DNA from: Isoetes taiwanensis
Lineage: Eukaryota; Streptophyta; Lycopodiopsida; Isoetales; Isoetaceae
Assembly: GCA_021234155.1 (NCBI GenBank)
Contig: JAJEKV010000002.1
Location: forward strand, 19,521,592 to 19,585,591
Reading direction: 5' to 3'
DNA: 64,000 nucleotides
Below the pieces are notes generated by a model. That model saw only the letters and a program-made list of their open reading frames with translations, searched no databases and was not told where the DNA came from. Made by a program: the position numbers and the translations under genes. Below, piece by piece: positions 34,062-46,168 of the stretch (its first letter is position 1; each line of letters begins with the position of its first letter).

Positions 34062-34610
34062 CTACTGGGGGCTCAGTAATTGCAGACGTTTATCTAGAAT
34101 CTCAAATATGTATAATGCCAAGTCATGCACAGATGGTGCTCTGAGAAGTTGTGGAAGCGTAGAATGGAATGCTAAGGTCAAAAAATGATTCCGGACTATC
34201 TCAAAAGCAGAGCAACTCAGAAGAGTATGGCTTTCATCTTCAATAACCTGTAACTGGCAACAGGCACATAGTCTCGCTTCTCGCGGCAATTGCGGCCGCT
34301 CCCATCTACCTGTCTCAATCCGTAGCCTGTGGGACCCCGTGCGAATTGATGCAATAGCTACAAGCTTTTTCCTGGACAATGAAGCAAGCAAATAAGCTTG
34401 GGGCCCTGGTGCCAAGGTGGGATTTATGTGTGCATGATAATGACCACTTTTCACTTGGGCCAAAGTAACTGCGTCCCATATCTTTTGAGAAAAAAAACAC
34501 CATTGAGATATTGTTGCAAAAGCTCGGGATCGAATCGGCAAGCATCGGCAATGTGCTCGCTTTACCCTTGCCCAACGGCAAACCATGTAGTGCAATGCTC
34601 TTTCCAACAT
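34062..34610 (-). pseudogene. LINE ORF2 C-terminus with CCHC-type motif
   Basis: A 182-codon frame ending the ORF2 of this LINE. HRLRIETGRWERPQLPREAR, then LCACCQLQVIEDESHTLLSC, gives a C-x-x-C...H...C zinc-binding pattern, common at the end of ORF2 proteins outside the plant L1 group. Upstream, 34996-34712 and 34880-34641 carry the thumb and linker in other frames. The remnant at 37820-38790 is a diverged second copy of this same region. Confidence 0.7.
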
Positions 34611-35088
34611 CGTTTCAAACGCCGAGGAGATTCAGCCATGTCAAGTGCAAGAACAGGGATACCTAACATCATCCATATGGTGCACCTTGCGGATATAGTG
34701 GGAGATGGCGCTCATGGCGTAATGTTGAAGAGGCCAAAAACCTGTCTCTTGTAAAAGAATAGCATAGGGCACCGTTGTTTTAACTCCCGAGGTCGTAAGT
34801 GAGAAAGGACTTTGCACCCACTCCAAGCTCTCCCAAGCACTAGCACTAATGGCGTGTCCCCACACTTCAGAACCATACAAAAAAAACAGGCTCTACAAAG
34901 CCCCAAACAAGTGGGCTTTCCGTGGCCAATAATGAATTTCTGCTTGCGAAAACAATTGTTTTGCATTGCATAGAGTGCTCTCCATCCAAAGACCACCCGC
35001 TTGGTAATACTGATGTTCCCAAAGTGTGTTCTTACAATTCTACACCAAGATACTTGTAGCTATCTACAACTTCAACTTCAAGCGGCTA

Positions 35089-36266
35089 TCATAGTGTATA
35101 GGGGAACATTGTGACGAAAGATTGAACTACCAAAAGCTTGGTCTTTTGGAGATTAACGCTGCAGCCCTGTGTTCTCACAAAACTGTCGCGAGCATGTAAA
35201 TGTTGCTTGCATACTAGCAATGCGGTATGTGCGAGAAGTGAAACATCATCGGCATACATAAGTTGCCTAATGATATAGTGTGCCAAATGTGGACCTCCGC
35301 GCCATGATTATCAAGCCATTCTTCCAATTGATCAATGTACAAGCCAAAGAGTGTAGGAGATAAAGGGCAACCCCCGACGAACTCCAATATTGCTAGTGAT
35401 TTGAGTACGATCTTTGAAATTTAGCAAAACCCTTTCATAAAGCCGATAAACCGCATTTTGAAGATCTTGTGGAACCCCAAGTGCACGCTGAAGCGCCGCC
35501 AAAGAAGCTCGTGTGGTGCTTGTATCAAAAGCGTAGTAAAATCCACAAAGCATATATAGAGGTCTTGTTTCAAACTTCGACTATGTTCAATAAGCATGCG
35601 CAATGTGAAAATATGGTCTATTGTAGAATGGCATGGACGAAAGCCTGCCTCGTCCCTACAAAGACGCATACACCAGTATGTTCTGCCCATGATGTCAACT
35701 GCTTCTCAGTAAGACTAGCTAAGAGCTTTGAAAATATGGAACTTACCATGATCATGCGATAATTAGAAGGGTCATGCTTATCACCTGCCTTGTAAATTGG
35801 TACGACCTTCTTCGACAAATTAAGTTTACGGCAAGCCTTCTTGCAAAGCTTGATTTAAAAGAGTAGTGATGATTGGAAGCAATAGCGGACCCCCCCATTT
35901 AAGCAATTCTGCTTGCAAACTTTGAAGATTAGGAGACTTGCCATTAGATAGATGCCGCAGTCCTTCTTTGACTTCCTCCTCTGTGAATTGAAGAATATCA
36001 CCTACCAAAGGAGGCACAGAATTAAGGACCCCAAGATGATCATATAAGTGGACCAATCGCTCATCCCATTGCTGCATAGAAATATGTCCAAGGGTAGGAG
36101 GTGGTCGATATAATATTTTGCGCCAAAAGGTCCGAGGCTCACGTAGCAGTAATTCAAACATTTGCTTCTGATGCTCAACAACAAAGCATGCCTTCTTGCG
36201 TTTCAAAACAGACTTGTAATTCTGAATGGCATTATGTCGCGTATCTGGCTCAACTATCGTTCGCAA
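35089..36266 (-). pseudogene. LINE reverse transcriptase (second type)
   Basis: RT motifs in order on the minus strand: NGKSPNLQSLQAELLKWGG (36266-35826 frame), VVPIYKAGDKHDPSNYRMIM (35818-35618), DEAGFRPCHSTIDHIFTLRM then LYICFVDF (35690-35421), and RQLMYADDVSLLAHTAL (35286-35089), the catalytic YADD. The frames alternate, so several indels separate the motifs, including one in the FVDF-TKAFD segment, whose catalytic block is damaged (FVDFTTLL). It is inactive. Confidence 0.8.
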
Positions 36267-37055
36267 TTGTTTTTTAAGCTGCTTGCAGTCTTCATCAAAC
36301 CAGGATTTCTAGGAAAGGATTTCCTACCAAAGATGAGCAACACCGTAGTCGTGTACCAAAGCAAGAGACAGTAAAGTAAGCAAAGCATCGCGAAATCTGC
36401 ATTACGCTCTTGAAGAGTTGGGTAATCCAAAATATCTGCAAGCGCAGGAGCTAATGTCTGTTCATATTCAAAAGATCTAGAATAAGTCAAGCGAATGCGA
36501 GGAGCAGGAGCCTGGATAGCAATGGGTTGAAGAGGTGGAAGCTGCCACTTTAATGACAAATAAAGTGGATAGTGATCAGATTTTATCTCCTCATCTCCAT
36601 GCCTTGTGCCAATTCGAAAATCTGAAATGAGATCCAAGGCTTGCACTTGGGAAATGACATAATCAACAACACTAGTACCACCACCACCGCCTATCCCGTG
36701 CGCATGTAATACCTTTAGAGTGTGGCCATTGCTCTAAGCCATTACAAAGTACCATCTCAAAGACTTCACACAACTGGATGAGCTCCCTTCCAAATGTTGA
36801 GACGGGTTTGTTAGCATCAGGCGATGAACGTGGAAAGACTGTATCATTAGCAGACATCCATAAAGGGTCACGTACATCCTCAAGTATGAGTTGAGCAGCT
36901 TGCATTTCAGCAGTGCGAGCATTGAAATCACCAAGAAGAATAACATGCCCCAACTGTTTGAATTGAGCAATGTCATCATAAAGATCACCATAGGGATCAC
37001 TGCGAGCGACATCATATTCATCATAAAATAGGTGGGAAGTAACAGGCAGCAACAA
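36254..37055 (-). pseudogene. LINE endonuclease, N-terminally truncated
   Basis: 37055-36672 reads LGHVILLGDFNARTAE (catalytic GDFN), then NKPVSTFGRELIQLCEVFEM and VLCNGLEQW. 36646-36254 continues with SDHYPLYLSL, the C-terminal SDH catalytic motif. The first third of the domain is absent, because the element is cut near 37070. The fragments at 12400-12790 and 22726-23115 are the same region of related copies. Confidence 0.8.
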
Positions 37056-37070
37056 AAATGATACTACTAT

Positions 37071-37819
37071 TGTGGCAATGAAGTTTGATCCACATGTAGC
37101 GATTATATCTATCAGCTTTAGACATCGCCATCCATTAAGTCTGAAATATTACCCCAAAAAACTAACCGATCTGCAAATAAGCATTTACAGAGCCTTGGTT
37201 ATAAAAAGTTTTAGATCCTCCTGCCAAGCATCAGCAGGCAAAACGTGAACGCAAAAGAAAACCTTAAATGTAAAGAACCGTCGAACCTCTTCTTCAAGGC
37301 ATCCCAGAGCCAACATGGCCTAGTTCTGGATTAGAAGCCGCCCACTCGATTTTTGCACTGAATCTTAGTTCATGCGCTTCATCTTCCTTCTCATTCCTGT
37401 TTGCTGCGAATTTGTGCATTTCTTGCTTAAACCATCCGCTTTCTAACAACCCATCAATGTTTATGCTTGCAATGTTGCAGCAGTGGAATGCATGCCAGTT
37501 TTTCTTGGTCTGAATAGAGGCGACTGGGTCAAACAACAACACAGATGACGGGCAAATGACTGCCCACACCAGGTTTAGGGCAGTCATTAGGTATATCGGG
37601 GTATATTCTGGCATATACCCAGAATATCTCACATCACACATAAGCGAGGGCTGAATGCATCACCAGTTTACTTTGGATAGAATTATCACAAGATGTGGTT
37701 AATCCGGGCACCCAGTATTAGCCATGAAGAACTGCATGGAACCTTGACAGCAACAAATACATTGAGGAAGAATCTTGACAGCAACAAATACATTGAGGAA
37801 TGTGTAAAAAGTATAACAT
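37071..37819. other. Unassigned; orphan frame and a 34 bp tandem duplication
   Basis: A 115-codon minus frame at 37641-37294 (FHCCNIASINIDGLLESGWF, then FAANRNEKEDEAHELRF) has gene-like composition, but I recognise no domain. At 37742-37802 the sequence CTTGACAGCAACAAATACAT followed by TGAGGAA occurs twice with a 34 bp period. Confidence 0.3.
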
Positions 37820-38790
37820 CAATGTCTTGGAGGCCGGCATAAATGGGCCCGATGTTCAAGAACTTCGATATATGATGTTAGGACCACTACAGGCTTCTGC
37901 AAACGCAAATGTAATATCTGATTAGGCTTTATTAGACCAATATATTTTGCCTTACTATTGGCAAACACTAGACGTATTTGAAGAGTATGGTTCTCATCTT
38001 CAATCAACCTAATCTGACAAGCCAACGGATTATATTCTCACATGGCTCACGATCCCATCATCAACTTTTAGTTCTGCGATGATGTGCACTTGTGCGGATA
38101 GATGCGATTCTCTTCATGGGTAGACTTGTTGAATGTATCCTTGTGGGCCATGCACAAGCATAGGATTAATCTGTGTGTTATAATGTCATGTCCAAAGCAT
38201 TAGCATCCCAAAGCTTACTGAGAAAGCTTATATCCAGGTACTACACCAAGCCTCCAAGTATGCATCGTTATTCATTTGTGCATGTGCATACTCCTGCACC
38301 TTCCATCTGGAAAGCCATCCTGCATATTTCTCTTTCCTACAAGCTATGCCGTAGACCCATGGTCATTGTGTATGCAAGGTTTGAAAGCCGCATGTCCCCC
38401 ATTCAAACTATCTTTTGAGTGGTGTTCCATTCGGTGCATTGCAGGGAATAAAATCTTGTCTCTTGCTAGATAATAGGATATGGGATTGTGGATTAACTCC
38501 AAGAGCTCGACTCAAGAAGGCTTTCTAAAATTCTCCCATGTATCAAGTGATATCAGAGGACCCCATGCTTCTACACCATATGAAAAAACTGGCTCAACCA
38601 ACACCCGAAACAAGTGTGCTTGATGGAAGCAACCATAGAGTTCTGTTTAGTGGCTATTATTCTGAAAGCGTACAAAGCCTTTTAACCTGCAGTGACCCTT
38701 TTTTGTATACATGCATCCAAGTGCACAGTGGTTATAAAATCCATATTAAGATACTTATGTTTGTACCATACATGCAAAAATGCCACATTA
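37820..38790 (-). pseudogene. Second decayed copy of the 33.9 kb LINE 3' region
   Basis: Diverged similarity, by eye, to 34220-34960. IEDENHTLQIRLVF matches IEDESHTLLSCSAF. The segments around the TGGGCCATGCACAAGC (38148) and GACCCCATGCTTCTACACCATATG (38560) regions parallel 34400 and 34855. It is too broken to read as a protein. Confidence 0.5.
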
Positions 38791-40772
38791 GCATACATCC
38801 AAAACCATGCGTACCATGTTTGTTTCTTAAGAAGAGAAAAGAAAAAGAAAAAAGAAAAAAGAAAGAACCAATTCGAAAATAAGGTTTTCCAAAATCAATT
38901 TTCTATAAGTAATTTTCCACTCTAAATGTTGATACAACTTTTTTAGATTGCACTAAAGCTATACCTTAGTTTAGAAAGGTAAATCACCCTTTCGTATGAC
39001 CCAAAGGTTTAGGAATTCCATACAGTGTTAGTTAGATGTATGAACTTTGAATGATGCATTGATGCGGTTTGTATGATGTGTCCCATTATACGTGTGCACT
39101 ACCAACTACCTAAAATGTGTGTGCACTTCGTGTTGTTCCCTCAATTAGGCTCATTTCCACCCAAAGGGACTTCATAGCACAACGATGCTTTTCGCATGAT
39201 AGTTATTTGAAGTTCAAGAGCATGCATGTACTATTGATTAGGTTACTATTAGGAAATTTTTGGGAAGTGGTTACTTTCAGTAAATTTGGGGAAGTGGGAG
39301 AAGTGGTTACTTTCAAGTAAATTTGAAGGAAGTGGCCACCTGTCTTCCTGCATGCTTAAGAGAGGGTTGGTTTTATATCCTATTCCTTTTGTAAGGTTTG
39401 TTGGACATAAGGAGCATATGAATGTATCTTCTTCTTCTTATTCATTCATTGTGCATGCTTGCCAAAAGTGGGGCTAGCATTATGCAATATACTATGGCTT
39501 TTCTTCACAGTAGATGTGGCATTTGTCCTCCTTTAGTAAATTTAAAAGCTGAGAGAACATTCTCTACATTAGAAAGGAACACCCCAAATGTTTGACTTTA
39601 GATCTCAAATGCTATGAAGCTTGTTTGTTACGGCCTCGAACATGGCATCAAACATCTCCAATCAAGCCTCTATAATGGACATGATATATGCCATAGGTTA
39701 TAACAAGCTATTAATAGCCTTCTATTGTAGGAGTCTTAGTGCAAGAACCAAGGTTAGAGTGCCTACTCCAAAATTGCAATACCTCAACCATTACAAGATA
39801 TACAAACAACGAAAAGACAAAAGGGGAAATATTTGTGCCTTGGTTGAGTCAAGTCAAACACAACCGCAATACTGCTTGACCCCATCGGTACAAAGTCAAA
39901 TATTAGGTTTATCAATTCGAAAAATGAAATCACACTTCCAGTTTCTGCTTGTCATAAAACATACAGTAACCTATGACAAGCTTTAATACGACCAATAAGT
40001 TGGAAGCAAATTCATTTCTGGAAAATGGTCACCAACAGATACTACACAAATCAAACCCAAAATTCCAATCTCTACTTCTATTTTAATACAAACTCAGTCT
40101 TCCATCATGTTCCAACCCAAAAGCTTGTTTTGCAGTTTCAGAACTAAACGGAACATAACAAAATCTATAGTATCTTTCATATAGAATATTTTTACGTCAA
40201 GTTACAAATGTTACGGTACAAACTGGAGCGCAAGAGGCAATTTCTGCCAGCAAACACAATAACTTAATATGGCAGGACATAAAGCCAGATGAGACTGTGA
40301 TGCTTTCTCAATCATCCGCTGCTGGATGGTAAATACAATTATAGTGAGTCAAAAAAACACTTCATGTACATTTGAGCCCCTACCTTTAAAACTGTGAGGG
40401 CCACTTCTGAGCACTTTTCCCAAACATCCGCTTTGGTTTTATTAAGCGACTTGGAATTGCTACAGCTTCCAATCATGTCATTACTTGTACAACTACAGAA
40501 CATCAGAAATGTATTACTATAGAACAGCATCCTCAGCTCATATAACTTATCTGGCTTCCAGCAAAAGGCCCCACCCAAAAAATAGCCTGGCCATAGAAAT
40601 AGTAGACATAGGCCACCAAGAGATACTTTTACAGATCTTTCCAATGTACATGCCGAACCGAAAGTATAAAAACAATGGAGTATACAACCACCTACTTCAA
40701 AAAGGGCTTCTCTATGTATGGTCATCAAAATGGTGAGCAACAGCACAATAGCCGCTGCAACAAAAAAGCACT
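38791..40772. other. Intergenic region and 3' side of PUF gene
   Basis: It holds a purine simple repeat at 38826-38866 and a short direct repeat (GAAGTGGTTACTTTCA) at 39263 and 39304. No gene is recognised. The part nearest 40772 is the 3' untranslated region of the minus-strand PUF gene. A minus frame at 40776-40339 is in the wrong frame for that protein, and its end lies in the UTR. Confidence 0.4.
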
Positions 40773-43655
40773 TCACTTTTTCAAATTTGTGCGGGACAAA
40801 ATTCTTTTCCCATAGGGACTGCTTCTTAGTGCAGAGTGATGTGGCCGAATTGCTTCCACCAGGGCACTATGCAGATTACCCTAGTAGACATAAACTTGTG
40901 AATGTCAACACTGAAAGTATGTAAAAAACTTGCAAATACACAGGAACTGTTACCTTTGTTTCCGTAAGAGCACACTGCATGACATAATTTGCAAAAGGGT
41001 CTTGCAACAACTGAGAAAGTAGCGCACTATTCATCAGCTCACGAACTATGCGTGTTTTGTTGGCCTCGAACCCTTGAAGTTTCAGGCACTTCTCAACAAC
41101 ATTGCTACTAAATTTCTGCATGGAGAGAAGTGCATAGTTCCCTTCTAGCCTACCCATTACTTCCATGGATGCCCATGGTGTCCCTTTGAGGTCTAAGATA
41201 TACTGTACAGCATAGTTACTGCAACAACCTCAAAGAAAAGAAAGTACATTCAGAAGAGTAATAAATAACAACAACAGATTTGTAGAATTACCCATATTGA
41301 TCTTGAGAGAGAATAAGTGCATTGTTCGCAATTTCAGCAATCAAATGCCGCTTTTGGGACTCTGAAGCATGATCCACACATCGTTGCAGGACACAACAAC
41401 CATGTCTATGAGTTGCTATATCAACACAGTGTGCTGCTGCCGCATCGTAGATGAACTGTGCAATATCTCATGTCAATTCACCAAATTAAACTAAACACTC
41501 AATTAAACTAAACACTCAACGCAAATATTCTCACACCCAGCACCTGACTATCTTCATGCCTGAGCTTCTGCAGACAGCGCTGCACAACATGGTTACCATT
41601 CAAATCCTTGATAAGTTTCACTACTCCATGCTTGAGAGATGATACAGCCATCGAAACCTGCTCAGGCGACTTTAATGTTTCCACTAGCTTCTGTACAGCT
41701 CTCGTACTACAGACATTAGAAACATGTATGTAAATACATGTGCACTCAAACAAACATAAGATATCTTACAGGAAGAAACATCAAATAACATTTGTCTAAA
41801 CAAATGAGAGTAAATTGGAAAAGAGAGCAAAGTACCCGTGCATGTTAACAGAAATGTTAACAAGTTCATCATTTCTTGTCACAGCCTGTAAAATTTGCAT
41901 CCTTTGATCTTCAGTACACACTTCTAGAAGTTTCTGTATCAGATAGTTCCCAAAGGGGTCTGTCATGAGTTCAATTATGTGATCAATGATTTCCAAGAAT
42001 ATCTTCTCAACATCCTCAGCAACACCTTCATCAAACTTTCTTTGGAGAAAACGGCATCCATGCTGGTCTTTCGCAATAGAGTAAATCCGCCCTTTAATCT
42101 CATTTAGTGATGCATATTTTGCCTGTTGTGATAAACTCAGCTGTCTTTGAAGATCCAATTCAAGATGCTCTGGTGTTTCCAAAAATTGAAAACTCAGGTT
42201 TGAGGTTGAAAATATTGAGTCCATAGACTCATCAACATTAGGATAAGCATGACCATTTGCAGATACAATGCTCTTCTTTTTTGCAGCAGACAATGCAGTT
42301 GTTACAGCAGTATTTACAACTCTACTGCTCCTACGTGACAGAATTCTTTCAGGAAAACTGTGATCCTCAGCTACTACTGCATCCTTGGGTTCAGAAATGC
42401 TATGCAATCCCTTTAGTATCTGTGGCTGAATGTGCCGGTATTGACAGAGTTCACCACGGCTGCAATGTCCTTGGGCATAGTAGCGGCAAACACTTGTTGG
42501 CAAAGAATCTCCATTACTCAAGGCTAAACTCTGGTGTTCAATCAAGTCTAAATTTCTTGTGGACTGTACAGAACTCCTCTGAAAGGATGGCTGATTTTGC
42601 GAACTTACAGAAAGACGAGGATGCAAAGTTGTCTGATGACTACCTGTCTGAGACAATGGCTGCCCTGCTGGAACCACCCCATTCAAGGCAGCTTGATGTA
42701 GGCCATATAAGTGGGCATCCAATCTCTGATCACGAAGATGATGTTGTAATAAAATTTGAGCCTGAATTTGCTGTTTATAGCTAATCCTATCCTCTAGTTG
42801 TTGCTGCACAGCACGTTGTTGCTGCTGCAAAACCAGCTGAGCCTGTTGTTGAGCTTGCAACGCAGCAGCAAGGTCATAATCCATAGGATAAGGATATGAT
42901 AATTCTCCTATTCCAACATTATCATTGCCAAGCATCTGTGGTGCTAATGGATAGAAGTAGGGAGAAGTAGCTACATAACCTTTCACACCTGGAGTTTGTG
43001 TAGATGTCTGAGTGCTTAATGAAGATAAAGCTCCTTTAAAGATTTTCTCCGCAGCTTGTCCACCAGAATTACCTTCCAAAGATTGATACAAACTAGTTCC
43101 CACGGAGGAATCATACATGGGAGCTAAAACAGTCTTTGGAAACAAATTTGGCAAAGGGACATATGCATTCAATGGGAGAATTCCATTTGAATAACCTAAA
43201 TGAGCATCAGGGAAGGAACCATTTATGACACTTGCATTTTCTGCAGGCACATGGTTTAAACTGGCAGAACTAGAAGATGGATCGAGACTCAAATTCATGA
43301 ATGCTGATGGTAAAGGATCATCTTCAGCTTCCATGTGCTGTCTTTGGTGCTGATTTACAGAACTCCGAGGTTCCACTTGTTTCTGAAGCTGCTTAAACTG
43401 CTTACGCTGAGATGAACCATCGTAATATTGAGAAAGATAAGTAGATGGTATATTTACAGGGCGAAAGGATGAATCCGAATTGGGGCCATAAACATTTTCT
43501 GCCTGCCCACTTGAAACGGCCCTTGCCATATCCTCTTGGCCCGATCCAAAAAAAGGAACACTAGGTTGCATGCCATGGACCTCTACTTGGGGGGGAGCAG
43601 AAGTTGCTCTCGGGATCTCTCCCAACAACTGCTCTAGCTCATCGTCTTGCTCCAT
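40773..43655 (-). CDS. Pumilio/PUF RNA-binding protein with CCCH zinc finger, five coding exons
   Basis: A cytosolic PUF protein that should bind UGUA-type elements in mRNA 3'UTRs and repress or destabilise them. Exons on the minus strand: 43655-41836, 41706-41544, 41455-41292, 41218-40954, 40880-40773. All introns are GT..AG and in phase, giving ~839 residues. Residues 1-380 are low-complexity, with a Gln-rich tract (DLAAALQAQQQAQLVLQQQ). Residues 390-408 are a C-x7-C-x5-C-x3-H finger. Eight Puf repeats run from about 513 to 835, ending AIRPHHSALRSSPYGKRI. Specificity residues in repeats 6, 7 and 8 are N-Y-Q (GNYAVQ), S-N-E (SSNVVE) and N-Y-Q (ANYVMQ), the standard U-G-U readers. Repeat 5 has GCCVLQ. 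It looks complete and functional; the ATG at 43655 is the first in a long open frame and follows a probable 3' splice site. I see no equally intact gene nearby. Confidence 0.93.
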
Positions 43656-44400
43656 GACAACGATTTAATATCTCTACTGCCGCAGACGCTTAAATAAGCT
43701 CTAGGATTTTCCTTTTGCCTATAGTCCCTCATCTAAATAAAAAAAACAGAAGCATCTGACCCCTTCGAATGATCCTCCCTTTTCACCTTTTACATGCCCA
43801 CAAAGAATCAATGGCGCAATTGGGCGTCAAAGGTCACGTGATCTAGATCTAAATCTCAATTCTCAAGATAAAAGCACCGGTGCTTCCGATTACAATAAAA
43901 AATAGGTAACCACCCTCTGTTGCTGTTGCTGTTTCTGATTATTCATTGCCTGCAAAAATGCAAGCAATCCAATCCAATGACAATAAAGAAAATGAAGATC
44001 GAATCAAACTGAACCCATCAATCAATGAGCTGAACTAAATTCTTAAAGAAGGAAAAAAAATTCCGACATCTAACTAACAACCAAACCGAGGGGCACAATC
44101 TAAAATCACCTGAAAGGCAATAATCGGGACAAATTGAAGGATGGTTTTGGATCAATGCACGTACTTCATAATCTTCAGGGGGGGGAGGAAAGGGCGGATC
44201 CAATGCAGGAAGCAATGGATTTGCCGAATGAAGGAGGATCAAAAGCGCAAAAATCAAAAGACGGATTACCAGAGTGGGGGCTTGGCTCGGATCAAACGAT
44301 ATAAAATGGGTCGGATCGGATCGGTCGAGGGCGGCGCCGCTCATGGGCGGTGATGCTCCCTCTTCCTCCTTCCTCTCTGCCTCCTCTCTTGTGTTCTTCC
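43656..44400 (-). other. PUF gene 5' leader with probable intron and upstream ORF
   Basis: A likely 5' UTR exon runs from about 44400 to 44110 and ends CCTTTCAG|GTGATT. A plausible acceptor (CTGCGGCAG) lies at about 43684, 30 bp before the start codon. The leader exon holds an ATG at 44344 opening a frame of at least 78 codons into the intron (starts MSGAALDRSD), so translation of the main frame may be modulated by an upstream ORF or by alternative splicing. A G-box-like GTCACGTGAT sits at 43831. Splice sites here are inferred. Confidence 0.45.
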
Positions 44401-44445
44401 TTCCGGCTGTATAATACGCCTCTGTATCGTACGGTATATACTATA
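44401..44445 (-). promoter_or_regulatory. Candidate PUF core promoter
   Basis: On the minus strand, TAGTATATACC at about 44432-44442 and CGTATTATAC at about 44408-44417 are TATA-like. They are followed by a GA-rich, then C-rich leader. The assignment rests only on position and composition. Confidence 0.35.
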
Positions 44446-44549
44446 CAGGTATAGGTACGGTGTACAAATACTCTCCGCTTCTCTGCTCGTTGAGCGTGAA
44501 TCTACGGCGTATTATACCCGTGCCCGTATCCGTAATCGTCTTTATATTG

Positions 44550-44589
44550 TTCCACGTCACCATCATGACACGTCATTAGTGACGTGGAA
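44550..44589. promoter_or_regulatory. Perfect 11 bp inverted repeat with ACGTG cores, upstream of PUF
   Basis: TTCCACGTCAC and GTGACGTGGAA are separated by 18 bp that contain another ACACGTCA. CACGTC/GACGTG cores are bZIP-type (ABRE/CRE-like) binding sites in plants. It lies ~150 bp upstream of the presumed start of transcription. Confidence 0.5.
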
Positions 44590-45787
44590 GTTTAGAATCC
44601 GCTCCTTATTTTAGTTGAGTATTTAGCGGTTTCTCTAAATGCTCCCTTTTTTAGTTACTGGGGTATTATTAAAGGCTATGCTTCCGCGGTACGTTAGCTA
44701 AACCTGGCGGCGAGCGTCCATAACTGGAGCACCGCCAAGTTTATTCCATCCACGTCATTGACCACGTGGCTGCCTCCTAACCATAAACCCTTCTCCCGAT
44801 ATGCGGTTCAGATTTCCCTTCACGCCCCCAACCATAGCCTAAAATAGTCTTTCAATGGTGGCTGTATCTAAACCAACGGCTCGGATTTCATGCCCTTTAA
44901 ATCCCAGCCGCTGCACGACTTGCGGCCGATATTTACCCCATGACTAAAAAAAACCCCCCCTTTCAGTTTTTTTTAAGACCCCTTAAATTAACACCATAGG
45001 CCCAACCCAATGGTTTAGAATTACACCTGGTCCCCTCGTGTTTGGAGCACCATTTTTAAATGTCACGTCCTCATGTCGGCCAACCATGTCAATCTATTTG
45101 CCACCCCAAAGGTTTGTTTATGTATTATACTCTTTCCTGGTCCCTCTAGAGAATGACAGACCACTGCATACGACACCTCTCTGCTGCTTTCTTGCCATGT
45201 CTTCCTTCTATATTCAGTTTCTTCCGCTCGGGTATTTGTTCACATGTAAGAAAAAAATGGGGCTGGTTCTGCATGCTTCTCATCTTGGACAATTGAGTGA
45301 AATTAAGATTCTCATGTGTCTTTAAGTCTTGTGTCCCGCATTTAATGTCAAAATCCTCTTTCCACAATTTTGGTATGCAAGTGCTATGTCTCAAGAGTGT
45401 AGTGGTAGAAATTGGTTCCTAATTAATTGGTAAGGTTGGCAAATAATCTGGATAGATTGTTCTAAGTATAATTCTTCCAATAACAATAGCATGTTTCAAA
45501 TAGAAGTTGATCCTAATAAAGAAAGATAAATAGTTAGAAATAGAAAAAAGGGTACATATGCATCTTTTCTAATTGAAGTTAGGTGTAACAACTTTGACAT
45601 TTAACTTGCGCATGTGATTGCTAAAGCAATTGAGTTTACTTTGAACTATGCAATCCATATCAAGTTCCAAAACCATATTGGCATTAAGGAATCGAATGTT
45701 GGGTGAAGTACCTGTGGAAAATGGCGTCTAGCAATTTTGCTTTCTGAGTAGATGGTTGAGGTGAGAATTTGTAATGACGAAGGTAAA
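44590..45787. other. Intergenic, nothing recognised
   Basis: No gene, RNA or repeat that I can name. Short frames at 45038-45325 and 45394-45146 overlap each other and look like chance. Confidence 0.35.
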
Positions 45788-46168
45788 GTTATCAGTTTAG
45801 CCAAGGCTGATAACCAAAACTGTGTGACTGAGGTTGTACATCCGAGGCCAGATATTTGGCAGTGAGACCTAGGGCCGAGGCCTTACATGCCAAATATCTG
45901 ATTGAGGATGTACAACTGAGGCCACGCATTTTTTGGTTATCAGTCGAGGCAAAGACTGATGACCACCTTATCGGGTTTATATGGGTGGAATAGTACTGAT
46001 AACTAGTACTCTAGCCTGCACTAATAGTAATAATAAAAAAAGAAAGACTCTCGCTATACACACAAAAGTCCAATAAGGTGAGGTTATCGGTCTGACCGAG
46101 GCTGATAACCAAAAATGCATTATCGAGGTTGTACGTCGGAGGCCAAATATTTGACGCGTAAGGTGTAA
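45788..46168. repeat. Foldback (MITE-like) element plus third arm
   Basis: The arm 45788-45863 (GCTGATAACCAAAA, GAGGTTGTACATC, GATATTTGGC) is the approximate reverse complement of 45881-45963, forming a ~176 bp palindrome with a short loop. A third arm in the first orientation lies at 46084-46168. Such foldbacks are usually non-autonomous DNA transposons. Confidence 0.65.

Larger units (their letters stand above)
33905..37070 (-). mobile_element. LINE of a second type, 5'-truncated, decayed
   Basis: A minus-strand non-LTR element with its 3' end at the poly-T near 33905-33913. It covers a partial endonuclease, the RT and a C-terminal Cys/His motif. It lacks the zf-RVT domain of the L1-type copies in this window. 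Its C-terminal motif (LCACC...EDESHTLLSCSAFE) and the RT motif GFRPCHSTIDHIFTLR place it with LINEs of another clade. Its 5' end is near 37070, inside the endonuclease. Confidence 0.8.

Noticed and set aside
38826-38866. Purine tract as a possible polypurine primer site
   Set aside because: No LTR or pol sequence is next to it; it is a simple repeat.
40339-40776. 145-codon minus frame after the PUF gene
   Set aside because: The true last PUF exon (40880-40773) is in another frame. This one starts inside it and runs into the 3' UTR.
42257-42784. 175-codon plus-strand frame opposite the PUF gene
   Set aside because: A shadow of the Gln-rich and zinc-finger coding strand. The minus frame has splice sites and domains; the plus frame has none.
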